Positions 1 through 11,545 of a DNA stretch of 64,000 nt are shown in pieces. The stretch comes from Planoprotostelium fungivorum (taxonomy: Eukaryota; Evosea; Variosea; Cavosteliida; Cavosteliaceae). Each line of letters starts with the position of its first letter. The stretch's first letter is position 1. The DNA lies in the NCBI GenBank assembly GCA_003024175.1, contig MDYQ01000441.1, positions 80,068 to 144,067 of the forward strand. Reading direction: 5' to 3'. A program made the position numbers and the translations under genes. The notes below the pieces were generated by a model. It saw only the letters and a list, made by a program, of their open reading frames with translations. It made no database searches and was not told the origin of the DNA.

Positions 1-2048
1 AAGGGGATGGTGTACACTGTTCTCTTCCACATTAATATTTCCCAAGCCACGGCGAGTGTGAGACTGGCAGCCGATCCAGTGACATTGACGGAGACGATGC
101 CAGCGGGGGCTGTGAAGGGAGGATACTGAAGGATGAGGAGACCGTTCACGTCGTAGGTCTGTCCGTACACTCCTTGTCCGCTGATGGAAACTGTCATTGT
201 ATCAGTGAATCGAGTGTGATGAAATCACTTACCGAGAGTGAAATGGATCGTCATCGGCTGCATTCCGTTTAATTTCACGCTCATGATGTCTGCGGAGCAA
301 GTGAGAGTGAACAGATTCGTGTTCTCGTCTTCGTAGAAGAAAGTCGCGGAATTGGTCGAATTCAGTTGGACATTGTTGGACGCGTCGCTGGGAATGCCAT
401 CGCTTCTGATGCAGTATCCCGGTGGTGGCTGGATGATGAAGGCACTGTTGATGGCAGGAACGTCAAAAGTAGAGTTATCACTGACCGTGTAGCACACTGA
501 CGTCACGTCAGCTGAAATGCAGAAGGTGTTGTGGCTCACGATCGAAGGCGCCACGACTGATGGAGCCGAAATAGTTGAAAGAGGTTTCCGTGGAGCTATG
601 AGACCATCAGAGAGATGGTAGACTTGGATCTTCTCACCAGCTCTGCCCTCCGTACAGTTTCAGTGGATCGTCGCTGGACTGATCCGAGATGATGCCAGCG
701 GGAACGTCGATTTGATAAAATCCCGTTGGAAAATCGACTGATTGTACTTGTGCATTAAGGCTGATGGGTGTGTCTATATGATGTGAGATGATGCAATCAG
801 AGATGATGCACGGTGTAATGATGCATCGTGCGACGATGGATATCTCACAGGGTCCGTTGACTTGGATGGACAGATCGATGCTGCTTTCGGTTCCACAGTT
901 GAATATGGCATCGAACGGTGCGAGTTGAGATTTGATCGTTTTACCGTTGATGATACCTCCCGTCGATGTGACTTCATCGTTGACCAGCTTGACGAGAGCG
1001 TAGCTCGAAGAAGAGTTGCCGTACGTCTGACAAGCGGCAGTGTAATTACCCGACGTAGAGGCGTTCAGTGTGGCAGGGGTTGCAGCGGAGATAACTGTTG
1101 CAATGTATGCACCTTGTACGATTTCAAAGAAGGAATGGCAGGAACGAGCGGGTAAAAGCTGAAACGTGGTCAATACGCGACTATTCGATGTGTCCTCACT
1201 TTGTAATCAATTGCTTCAAATTGATCCACGAGCACGATGGCATCTTGTGAAGAGCAGATGAAGACGGAGCCGTAGTATGTGTCCCCTTCGTACACGAAGG
1301 AGGAGGACAAGACGAAATAAGACACTTGCACAGAATACGTGTGAGGGAATGTTGTGGCGTACAGCGGATACACTGACGTGAAAGTAAGTTTAACTTAATT
1401 TCCATACTCGAATGTTCACCGGAACCCGTGGTGGTTAACGTGACGTTGGCTTCGACGAATATGCTGCCACTGAAGCCCACCGGATTGGATAAATAGTTGA
1501 GGGAGTCCGAAGTAGAGAGAGAATAGATGTAGGGAACATCCGATGAAAAGTTGTAGCTGGTGTCGTTCTCGGAGGTGTAGGTCTGTCCAAGAGTGATCTG
1601 AACGATATCTGCTTTCGTTAATTTGTCAAAGGTGGATGATGACGTGAGAAGAAATAAAATCAAATGTGTTCACCGAATTGGATCACAGTGAGATTGATTG
1701 AGGTAGGAGCGAAGTCCTCATTATCGAGAGTGCCCATGATCACTTGATAGGAGGAACAGGTGTCGACCGAGTCGAATCCCAGTTCTCCATTTACAAATTG
1801 TCCATCGCATAAGGCTGTGTAGAAGTTTGGGCCATATGATTCCTCAATCAAGGTTAGAAAGACGGCGGGTGGGTTTGCCTCATAGATGCGGGAGAAATAA
1901 CCGGTGGTCGGGATGGTCGTCACAGACGTCTCATAGACCTGAGAAAAATGAGGCAAAGATGACGGAGAAGATGAGGTGATGGAGGTAGGCTCACAGTGGC
2001 TTGAGAGAGAGCGATACAGAGAAGCAAGAGAGAAAGAGTGCCTCTCAT
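1..2048 (-). CDS. Secreted protein with repeated beta-type segments (3' end outside window)
   Basis: The gene reads leftward and runs off the window. The start at 2048 gives a clear signal peptide (MRGTLSLLLLCIALSQAT), followed by an intron (about 1939-1994) and an exon starting VYETSVTT. Further exons lie near 1674-1938, 1400-1650, 640-1170 and 225-554. They are rich in Thr, Ser, Val and Asn with N-glycosylation sequons and paired cysteines. Two exons share a segment around GQTY (about 1560-1600 and 150-175), so the product may be built of repeated domains. I do not recognise the family. It is probably a secreted or cell-surface protein. Exon borders beyond the first two are approximate. Confidence 0.6.
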
Positions 2049-2631
2049 CTTGTTGATACCGATAGAAAATGAACGGAAGAGAATCCAATCGGAGCGTCAG
2101 TGCAATGGGACGAAAAGTGCGACGACAAATGGGAACAGAATCAGAAGGTGAAGGGATGCTGCAGACAAATGCTCCCTGCCGCACAGCGATTTTCCAGAGT
2201 CCTCCCGTGCGGAGTATCAGAGGAACAGTGTGTAGGCCATTTCCTTTGGCTAAAGTGGTGATTTCACCTTCATCATCACGATCCGATCACCATCGACAGC
2301 TGTGAACACTGTCTGTGGAAGATTATTCAACAACTGTTGGTCGAGCGGCACCACCGCTTCATCAACCAGATCTTTCTGAAAGGAGGTCGAACGATCGATT
2401 CCAATGACGATGTTTCTGTGAGACGATATCTCTCGATCAGCCTGTCCCCAACATCACGGGAAGAATTTTCACTGCGACTCACGGTGGTGATGTTGATCAC
2501 AAAGAACACCGTCGTATCCATCGCATCCGTTCAACATTCGTCCACTCTGTTGGAAGAGAAGATTTTATCTTCAGCCCTCCGAAGGGATGCAAAGGAGTGG
2601 CCATTTACCTAGTCGGAGACTCGTCGATCTC
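2049..2631. other. Unresolved stretch, upstream of the secreted gene
   Basis: Open frames exist on both strands (for example + 2337-2612 and - 2327-2521), but neither has a convincing start, splice pattern or recognisable motif. The right part may be 3' UTR of the minus-strand gene that ends near 2632. The left part must hold the promoter of the secreted-protein gene starting at 2048. No repeat or RNA gene was seen. Confidence 0.3.
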
Positions 2632-3216
2632 GTCTCAAGCGATGTACATATGATGAACCACTCGGCCACGGTGAGTCACATACACGAAGAGAGTAGATCT
2701 GTACCGAATGTCTATTGACGACTGTGCAGGATCGTAGGAGGGTTGTACGTGGATGGTAACGTCGACACGCTGTCGATCACCAGTGGAAATGTCACACAAT
2801 TTCGTCGTCCGATCGTCTGGATGAGGAGACGAAGACTTCCTAATTGGGTGACAACGATGCCTAAAGAGGCTCCTAGGGTATGCCAGATAGAACCCCCTAC
2901 ACGGTGACATGCAATCGAATCATTCAAAAAAATACGAGAATCGTCTCACAAGGCCAATCTTTGTCTTCATCACCGCGCACGTGTTGTACTGTACAGTGTC
3001 TCTCGAAAGCACCTCTGAAAGATATTCTATCTTCATTGCACCCCTGATATCTAAATAAAATGATTTTCGTGAGATTCATCTTCTGTAACCATTGTAGATG
3101 AATGATTACGTAATCGCGAAATGGACAGCAACAGATGCAAGACACATCAGATGGCATTCTACCTTTGTTTTCATCCGCTCTTGTTGTATTATCTCTATAT
3201 GACCCAAGCATGCTCA
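2632..3216 (-). CDS. Putative small protein, unrecognised
   Basis: A possible spliced gene. An ATG near 3216 opens MSMLGSYRDNTTRADENK, followed by a donor GTAGAATG and candidate intron sequence containing CATCTACAA and an ATTTTATTT tract, both words typical of introns elsewhere in this window. A downstream exon (about 2770-2900) encodes a hydrophobic stretch (LGASLGIVVTQLGSLRLLI) and, after a 59-nt intron beginning GTGATCGACA, ends RGRVVHHMYIA and a stop at 2632-2634. The middle exon borders are not fixed. No family is recognised. Confidence 0.35.
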
Positions 3217-3458
3217 TCTTATTAGAAGAGGCGATTTGATGTCACCTCCTCATCAATCTGACACCAATAGGTATGCACCACGTTAAGAGATAAGGCGAAG
3301 GGTCTATATTTCGAGTCAGCTATGTATTATTATCCTCCAATGAGAAGACTGAGGAACATTGTTGGGTAATCTTTTACAATGGATCCTCTGAATGATCTCT
3401 TAGAATCGATTGGAGGTCTTTCATCACTCAGAAGCTCAAATTTAATTCTCATCGAGTG

Positions 3459-4083
3459 ATGTCTGTCAGACGTGACATTCAAGAAAGAATGGACAGAGAT
3501 TATGAAGCACCGAACCTGTTGGCCGCCGCGTACGAAGAAGAGAAGCTCATTACGGCAAGACAAAAGATGCTTCAAACATCGACCGCAGACGGGAAAGGGG
3601 ATGATAGTCTATACCAGTTCTTCGTTGCTGGCGCCGTCTTTCAAAAGGTGAACGATCAACGGGCGTTCGATCACTCAATCACTTCAGATGAACTGCCACA
3701 TGTGCCAAGACGAAAACCGCTGGTGGGACGATCACCTCTTTCGATGTTCAGGAACCATGGTATCTCCATTCATCCATCTCCGATGTCACTCACGCTTCCA
3801 GTTCGGTCCAAGAGGAGAGTTATACACCGTGCGATATAGTTCGACGACAGATGCCATCGTCATATCACTCGATGGACATCATTACCATTTTCTTCACCCA
3901 CGACACCGACAGACAACGGAGGATCCAACGAATATCGACTGGTCACCGGACGTCTTGTCCATGATCTTTCACATCTGGGGAGCGTGTGATAAGACGATGA
4001 TGCAATTCACGACCGAACTACGCTGTCTCGCCGGTGATTCTGCACTCTCATCTTTGTCATCTGACGCGGAAAGGAAGGTTTAA
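3459..4083 (+). CDS. Hypothetical protein, three exons
   Basis: Exon 1 runs 3459-3647 (starting MSVRRDIQERMDRD), exon 2 runs 3688-3759 and exon 3 runs 3802-4083. The 40-nt and 42-nt introns begin GTGAAC and GTATCT and end in CAG; removing them keeps one frame. Exon 2 has a Cys-rich patch (CHMCQDENRWWDDHLFRC), possibly metal binding. Exon 3 carries a short beta-rich region (GELYTVRYSS). The stop at 4081 lies only 8 nt before the ATG of the next open frame, so the two may be one gene joined by an intron I could not place. Function unknown. Confidence 0.5.
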
Positions 4084-4091
4084 AGCCTCTC

Positions 4092-4658
4092 ATGTATGAT
4101 GATATAGTCAAGAGAGATAGAGACCACATTGATTCTTCTGCGGGAGAATTTTGGAGGACGATCGAGGTGAACGAGCGATCGCTCGATCAGGTAATCATGG
4201 AAATTCTGTCGTTCGATCATCTAATCGACGTGTAGGAGAAGACAGCCAAGAGGGAAGACAGGAACAATTCACGAGTCATACCTCACGCTACGTCTCATTC
4301 TCACCATCGAAGGTGGAATGAGACGGACAGACACACATCGATCACGTCCAATGAGCATCAAAAACATACAACAAGTGCTTGTCGTTTCATCTCTGCATCG
4401 AAACCCCTAATTCCACAGACAAAGAAGAGAGAGGTATTCAACATCTCATCATCCGATGTCTCATACACATATCAGAAAGACATCTCATCGTGGAGAGAGA
4501 CACAAGGCTCTGTCTTCCAGCGTCTGTCTGATCCAAACTTCTACACCGGCACACAAAAGTTCAAGTATGAGATGAGACGTAAGAAGGAAGATGAAGATGA
4601 GAAGACGAGGCGGGAAGAGAGAGACAGAAGGATGAGAGTAGAATGTGGAAGACAGTGA
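4092..4658 (+). CDS. Hypothetical protein with a p25-alpha/TPPP-like motif
   Basis: The ATG at 4092 opens MYDDIVKRDRDHIDSSAGEF. An intron of about 69 nt (GTGAACG to GTGTAG, about 4168-4236) joins in phase to EKTAKREDRN. The frame stays open to a TGA at 4656-4658, and its last part is strongly charged (KKEDEDEKTRREERDRR). The segment VFQRLSDPNFYTGTQKF resembles the RLTDxxxxTGxHKxRF motif at the C-terminus of p25-alpha (TPPP) proteins, which bind microtubules. Only that motif is visible, so the assignment is tentative. It may be the 3' part of the preceding gene. Confidence 0.4.
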
Positions 4659-4943
4659 GCCAATGAGCACCTGCAGAGAGGAATCATGTGTAGATGAAAG
4701 ACAGAAAACCTTTCACTGTCTCCTTCAAAGACGATCGAGTAGAGGAGGATGCATGAGACGTCTCATCATCTGATGTGGTCGCATCACCTGCAGCCTCTAA
4801 CTCTGTTTGGAGGATGGACATGTCATCATCGCCGCCATCGATGTGATTCGAAGAGATAAATAAAACCATCATCTCGATCGCACGCTTGATGTCAATCTAC
4901 ATCACATCATCATCAACTGTCTCCCATCCTCTTCTTTCTCTCT
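4659..4943. other. Gap with a small minus-strand open frame
   Basis: A 62-codon minus-strand frame (4684-4872) encodes an acidic, serine-rich peptide ending ETVKGFLSFIYT. It could be a terminal exon or chance. No start context, homologue or splice partner was convincing. The stretch otherwise separates a plus-strand gene end from the 3' end of GRWD1. Confidence 0.25.
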
Positions 4944-6906
4944 TTATTCGTCTTCCTGTTGAATGTCCTCCGAAATATTGGGTCTGATGATGTTGAGACT
5001 GTCCTCCGCCGTACTCATGATCACATCGGGGATCTGTTTGTGCCAGTGCAGCTCTTTGATGTCCTTCTGTCCTTGATGGACAAAGAGGAGCTGCGGTGGA
5101 TATTCTGCCTCTCCGTCTTTGATGGTCTCCGTCTCTGTGTCTCTCTCCACAGAAAGATCCCAGATGGTGAGCTGGTCATCTGCACCGGCGACGGCGATGA
5201 CGGAGTCATCGTTGGGGTCCCACTCGATAGAGGTGATTTGGTCCTTGTGCCACTTGTAGTGACCGATGGACTCGCAGGATTGTCCGCTAAAGAAGATGAG
5301 TCATCTCATGAGAATAAAATAGAATAAAATGATTTTTGTGTGAGATGTTTGATGAGACGACATGAGATGAAGCTCACCTCTTAAGAGATCGAAGATCCCA
5401 AACCTTAAAGATTCCTGCGTCATCACCGGAAGCCAACAGGTATGGCACCGATCTGCATCGGATGAGAACACCTCTCTCGATCATCTTCACCTGTTCCACG
5501 ATATAACGTTGACATCTCTGTCTGCGGCAAAGAAAGACCTGGCTGGCTGCTTGTTCTGTCTCGTATCCCAGATCTTGATGGTCTTATCAGATGAGCACGA
5601 TGAGAAGACGGTGGCTTCTGTGGGGGACCAGTGGAGGTCTTCGACTGATTTTGTGTGGCCAGAGAAAGGTGTTGCGCTCTCGACAAACTGGCCTCCCTCT
5701 CTCATCTCGGTGAGGTAGATGAACTTTTTCAAGTCACCAGAGAGGAGTCTTCCGGCCGTGTGGGGAGACCAAGAGAGAGCGAAACCTTCTTCGCTGTGGC
5801 TCTTGATGACCTAAAGAAGAGATGAGAAGATGTGATGTGATGTGATATGATGATATGATGTGATGTGATATGATGATGTGATGTGATGTGATGTGATGTA
5901 ATGTAATGTGGTGCATCATCGAGAGGAGAAGAAAAGGGGGAGAGAAAGAGAAAGATGGGAGTGAATTTACCTTGACGAGATGATCGGCCGTCTTTGTCTT
6001 GCCGAAAGACTTGTTATCGAGCGAATCGATGAAGTGAGACAGATCCCAGATTCTGACGGAACCGTCTTCAGACCACGTAGAGACATAGTGAGGTGCTTGC
6101 GGCATCACCTTTCTCACGTCAATCCATGAACACAATGCATCATATCGCGATCGTGATGTCGATCGACCTCCTCACCTTCAGACGGTTAACGGAGCCGGGG
6201 TGGCTGAGAGTGCGGTGGTCCATCTCTGCCTCATCGTCCATGTCTTCATCGTCTTCGTTCTCGTATTCTGGATCATCATCGTATTTCGTGCGATGCAGTT
6301 GTGTGGCTTTCGCGATGAGGAGCTTGTTGGTGGTGAAGTGATCGGCTTGTGTTCCTCCCACAAAGTAGACGGTGTGTGGGTACTGTTCGAGTTGAGATGG
6401 AGACGAGAAGATGATGAACTCACTGTGCCACGGTTCTCTCCGAGAGTATCTGGAAAGATGTCGAAGGACAGGCACGGCCATTCCATCGTAAGTTGATGGA
6501 ACATATCGTAAGCGGAAGAGTCGTAATCTAATACTTCTCCTTCTTCCATGGCTTCTCCCTTGTAGACCTCTTTGAATTGGACCTTCTATGGGGGTTGAGT
6601 GATGATGATCGATTGCGATGGAATCACCTTCTCGGATGACTCTTCTTCTTCTTCATCCTCTACCATTGCCTCTTCTTCTTTGCCAGAATCATCCTCATCG
6701 ACTTCATCTCCCCCCTCCATGTTGAGCTGCTCAGCTCTCTTCAGAAGCTCCAAATCTTCTTCATCATATTCGTCCTCGTACAAATCATCAGGAATGGCCT
6801 CATTTTCGCTGTTGTCATCATTCTCTATCGGTTCGGTAGTTTCTTCCTTCTTGCTCTTCTTGTCTAACGCAGCGTTGCTGTCCGATCTATCTCTCTTTCC
6901 CTTCAT
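4944..6906 (-). CDS. GRWD1: Glutamate-rich WD repeat protein, ribosome assembly chaperone
   Basis: Homologue of GRWD1/yeast Rrb1, the nuclear chaperone that binds ribosomal protein L3 in 60S assembly. The first exon (start 6906) encodes a basic then very acidic N-terminus with many Glu/Asp. Exon 2 begins at 6585 with KVQFKEVYKGEAMEEGE and the family signature PCLSFDIFPDTLGENRG, then TVYFVGGTQA. WD repeats follow: STWSEDGSVRIWDL, the block around CSSDKTIKIWDTR, and near the end SIEWDPNDDSVIAVAGADDQ. About six exons are separated by short GT-AG introns. One intron (near 5816-5970) contains a TGTGATG-type simple repeat and another an ATTTTATTCTATTTTATT tract. It is head-to-head with NAA20, 121 bp between start codons. 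Confidence 0.93.
5822..5910. repeat. (TGATGTGA)-type simple repeat in a GRWD1 intron
   Basis: A low-complexity run of TGATGTGATATGATG units lies between the VIKSHSEEGF exon and the WD-repeat exon of GRWD1. Similar CATCAC/GATGTG tracts fill introns elsewhere in this window. Confidence 0.8.
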
Positions 6907-7027
6907 GATGTGTGTTCAGATCGATGTGAAGGCGATCGCAAAATTCTCGTTTATCCCAACTTTTTCTTTTTACGTATGACCATCTACAATGCAGACATCA
7001 GGCACAGACGATCAGACATCGCACACC

Positions 7028-7881
7028 ATGACCACCCTCCGACGCTTTACTTGCGACGATCTCTTTCGCATATCGAACATCAACCTCGATAAGTTGACAG
7101 AAACGGTGAGAAGTCCATATCGACCGATGATATCGAGATCATCTGGCTGATGTGACGCAGTATAACTTGGGATTCTATCTCCAGTATATGTCGAAATGGC
7201 CCGACTATTATACCGTGGCGGAAGATCCGAATGGAACACTGATGGGATACAGTGAGAGAGACCATCCTCCATCTCCTCCATCTGAAGAGGTCTTCAGTCA
7301 TGGGGAAGGCAGAGGGTCTCAATGAGAACTGGCACGGACATGTTACGGCTCTCACCGTTGCACCCGAATACCGAAAGATCGGCTTGGCAGGGAAGTTCAT
7401 GGGCATCCTGGAACAAGTGTCTGAGAAGATGTGAGTCGTTGGATCCATCTTCCATATCACCCTCCATCGATGTCATCACGGACAGAGACTCGTTTAGAGA
7501 AGAAGAAAAGCCGTTCTGAATATAGACGATATCCCTCTCTTCATCTCTCCTCGTCATGATGGAGATAGACTTGGGCTGTCTCCTGTCTCTCTTAAACTGA
7601 AACGAAGTTGACAGCTACGACGGATATTTTGTGGACCTCTATGTGAGAAAGTCCAACAATGTCGCCATCAGCATGTACAAGAAGTTTGGCTACACCATCT
7701 ATAGACAAGTCATCGGCTACTATTCAGAGGGAGAGGATGCATACGGTGAGGAGTCCTCTCCATCTCGTCCCATGCACCGTCTGATCTCGACACAGACATG
7801 CGAAAAGCTCTGCCCAGAGACGTCCATAAGAAGTCCATCATACCACTGCCTCATCCAGTCTATCCATCTGAGCTCGACTGA
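7028..7881 (+). CDS. NAA20: N-alpha-acetyltransferase 20, NatB catalytic subunit
   Basis: Near full-length homologue of Naa20/Nat3, which acetylates N-termini starting Met-Asp, Met-Glu or Met-Asn with its partner Naa25. Five exons: 7028-7105, 7161-7251, 7298-7430, 7615-7745 and 7796-7881. The product starts MTTLRRFTCDDLFRISNINL, matching the family start exactly. The acetyl-CoA core is WHGHVTALTVAPEYRKIGLA, followed by YFVDLYVRKSNN and MYKKFGYTIY. It ends with the family tail KKSIIPLPHPVYP. All splice junctions restore the known family sequence. Its start is 121 bp from that of GRWD1 on the other strand. Confidence 0.96.
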
Positions 7882-8022
7882 TGATGAATAAAACTTTGCA
7901 AGGTTTGTTGTTTTTGAATGCGGGTCATTTTGTGTGGTGACAGACAGACAGACAGCACACAGGGACTCGATGTCCTCTACAAGTAAGACCACAAGCGACC
8001 CAGTTCGCTTCTCAACGGAGCT

Positions 8023-11018
8023 ATGGGTGAGTTTAGAGATGGAAAATGCAGATTGAATCGGCACGGCCATCTTTTACATTTTCGTACATGATTCGTCGTG
8101 CAGAGGTTGACGGGGTTCAGGATGGGTTTGATGCTCTATGTAGACAGACAGCCGAAGACATCAACTTCTTAAGGGAGGTATTCAAGTTTGTCAAGAAGAG
8201 ACAGCTCATCGAAGAGGAATATGCGGATAAGATGTCTAAACTGAACAGTAAGAATCCAGATGTTCAACCATTGGGGTAAGAGGACAAAATGTTTTTCCGA
8301 TGTCGATGATGTCGATGGACGTACGATGTAATGTCTATCAGGACTCTTTCCAAGACGTGGACTGGAATCACCAATCACCTCGGGTCGATGACTGACATCC
8401 ATAACTCTGCCGCCATCCAAATGACAGAGAAGGTAGCCGATGCCTTAGCGGCTCTCATCAAAGACACCGAGATGCGCAGGAAACAGGTGAGAGACTCCAA
8501 CTCTTACATTCTGAAATCACATCAGGTAGTCGATAGAGGAACCGAGTTGAACGGAGAATACAAGACGAACGTCGAATACCTAAAGAAGGTGGCCCGCTCG
8601 ATATCATCCGATACTAAAAGTCATACAGTGCAAGGCCGCATACGATAAGGCCATGCGTGAAGCAGCCGCCGTCGCTCAACAGATAGAAACCATGAAACAA
8701 GAAGCCATGCCCAATCGAACGGCCATTGCAAAGGTGAAGACATTTCGATCATCCATCGGTCCATCCACATCACGTCATGTCGATCGATCTCACGATGCAT
8801 CATCACGCTCACAGACCTTCAGAACGAGAAAGAACTGCAGAGTAAGAACGAGTTCGCCTCACAACTAGAGGACGTCTACCGCAGAAGAATCACCTTCACA
8901 AACTACTGGATGGACATCTACTACAACGAAAAGATGCCAGCCATCATGAAGGTGATGGTCGTCTCATCATCACCCCCACACTGACCTCTTTAAGGATTTC
9001 GAACGTCTCGAGACGGTCATGATGCAGATGTTCAAAGCTTATCTGAAGAGATACGCGAACGTCGTTCAAGACATGCAGTCACCCACCGATATCGCCATTA
9101 AGACATTGGCCGAGTCGATCGATCAGATCGATGCATCGATCAACATCGATATCATCTGCAGGCAGAACAAAACGAAGGCAGAGAGGCCTCCTCTGTGCGA
9201 ATTTGAACCTTACGTGGTGAGTATATATTCTCTTCGTATCTATTTTATTGTCTTTTATTCTTGTCTATCTCTCTATTTCTCTTTATTTCATGTGAAGTGA
9301 TTTCTGTTTTATTTGAACTGAAACATTTCTAACTCTTCCTTCTATCGTCTTCAAACATTTCCATGCTTCTATTCGTCTCATTTTATTCTATTTTAATCTT
9401 TTTTCCCAGGTACAGAGTGCCGCACCACAGAGATCTAAGCTGAACCCCAAGGGACTGTTCGATGCATTCACCATGAGAGGAGGACGCGAGCAGGAGGTGG
9501 TTTTATTTCTTTTATTTGGGACGACGTTTTTCCCGCCAAAAGATTGACCTCACCGCAGCACCCGGCCAGCCGACCGGCACCTTACGCCACCGAAGTGAAA
9601 CCTCCGGGTCCCAATTCCGTTTTTGGAGTTCCACTGGAGAAGCTGATGGACAGACAGAAGGATAGATATCCAGAGCTACAGATTCCAAAGGTCAAGAGCT
9701 CATCCATCTCATCATGATGATCATCTCATCCGTGTCGAGCATCACATCATCACATATTCAATCATCACGATCCACATCATCGTGATCATCGATCGTTGAT
9801 GATGATCATCGCGTGATGATTACATTACCATCGTCTCATCATCGTGTCTTCACGACATCACGTCGCTATCATTGAGACGTCTCTGACGATATCTCAGGTC
9901 TTACTCGACCTGTCAGAGTCCGTACTCAAATCGGGAGGCTGCTGGACGGAAGGAATTTTCCGGTAAATTTCTCTTCCCCTCCTTCTCTCTCTGACTCTAT
10001 CTAGTGTTCCAGCTGCAGCGAGAGAAGTGCAGAACTACAAGAACGAATTAGATGATACCTACGATGCAGCTGTGCAACCGACTAACGTCCACGTCATCGC
10101 TGCTGCTCTCAAACTTTGGCTGAGAGAAGTACCAGAGATCATTCCAGACCGTCTATAATATCCTTTTATTTTATTTCTAGAAGGGAAATGATTTTAATCT
10201 GTTTTATTTCTCCTTGACGATGCCACTGAGATCTGCACGGAGACACCACAGCAAGGATACGAAGTCGTGAAGACCCTTCCATCGGTCAATTATAAGGTTT
10301 TATTTCATTTTATTTCGAATCTTTGGGACGGAAATTGAGACCCCCGCAGGTGGTGGAGCGAGTCATCCACATGCTTCAAGAGATGAGCAAGCAGGAATAT
10401 GTGGAGACTACTATGATGGATCAGAGTAATCTGGCCATGGTCTTTGCACCTGCCTTCTTAAAATGCCCACACACAGACTACTCCAAGGTTCACCATCATC
10501 CATCACATCTCATGTTCCATCACATCACATCATCACATGTTCCATCACACCACATCATCACACGTTCCATCACGTCACATCATCTAACGTCTGACACCCT
10601 CTTCAGGCCATGACCGCCGCAGACAAAGAAAAGGCATTCATCGTCTATCTCATGGACAACATACCCAGCCGCGTCTTTGAATTCAGCGGTTTCTCTGGCA
10701 TCCGAAACAGCCGCAGGGCCGTCCCAGCCATACCCTCTAAAGAGGGCGCTCCATCGCCGTCCATCGCCTTGAGCCCTTCAGAGAAGGCACTGGCGAGTAG
10801 TAGACCTCTACCAACACTTCCTCTCTCTTCATCAATCGATGAGGTGATATAGAAGGTGCAGATGTCTAGATCGGTTTCTGATGGAATCACAGATGCCGAC
10901 GTCAAATGCAACTCCCACGACATCTCCTCCCGTCCCGGCCGCGAGTGCAGCGAGACCTGGACCTCCTCAGGCACCGAGGAGGATCGAGATCGGCACGTTA
11001 AGAAGGGAGGTCCAGTGA
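8023..11018 (+). CDS. F-BAR (FCH) and RhoGAP domain protein
   Basis: Probable Rho-family GTPase-activating protein that binds curved membranes. I place the start at 8023: a 4-nt first coding exon (ATGG) and a 77-nt intron (8027-8103) give MEVDGVQDGFDALC, which fits the FCH start. The N-terminal FCH/F-BAR region contains FLREVFKFVKKRQLIEEEYADK and a long helical stretch. A RhoGAP domain begins VFGVPLEKLMDRQ and includes GGCWTEGIFR (arginine finger region), LKLWLREVPEIIP and NLAMVFAPAFL. A Pro/Ser/Ala-rich tail ends at the TGA 11016-11018. There are about a dozen introns, several with TTTATTT tracts. Such fusions occur in amoebae and animals (srGAP-like). Confidence 0.88.
9690..9880. repeat. 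CATCATCAC/GATGATCATC simple-sequence intron
   Basis: The intron between QIPK and VLLDLSESVLKSGG of the RhoGAP gene is filled with CATCATCACGAT-type low-complexity sequence, longer than most introns here. No coding or structural signal was seen. Confidence 0.7.
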
Positions 11019-11101
11019 TGGAATCATGATGCTGCTGTATTCATAGCTTGTTCTTCTTCGCCTGAGAATAAAGATCAGAAAAGATGAAAAGAATTCTTTT
11101 T

Positions 11102-11262
11102 CGATTTGGTTTTTCTGGTTGGTGTCCACCCATTTGTTTGGATCACTAATTTTTTTGTCGTGCATTTTCCAGTAGTCGGGAGAGAAGTGATCCATTCTCA
11201 ATGCACCATTTGACTACCAACCGGAAAAACCGAATCAATTGTCACGACGCGCTCTTTTTGCC
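11102..11262 (+). repeat. Left terminal inverted repeat
   Basis: It pairs with 13538-13698. The core includes TCGGGAGAGAAGTGATCC and ends CGCGCTCTTTTTGCC. Confidence 0.85.
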
Positions 11263-11545
11263 CACACAGTGGCGACAAACTACGACAGACTGTGAGGTGC
11301 TTGAAGAGAAGATCGTCTCGCATGGAGACCTGAGCCTATTCAGGAGACGAGCCCCAGGCGCACCAAACGACGACATCTGGCAGTAGCACAGACAGGAGCA
11401 GAAAGAGAACGGAGCAGTAACGATCAACGATGACATCTATCTGCGATACAAATTCAGGACGTCACAGATGTCTTCTCTCTTGTCTGCACAGTACAAGGTC
11501 CACGTGTGGTCCAAATTCGAGTGTGCATCCTTCAAGGTCTCCATG

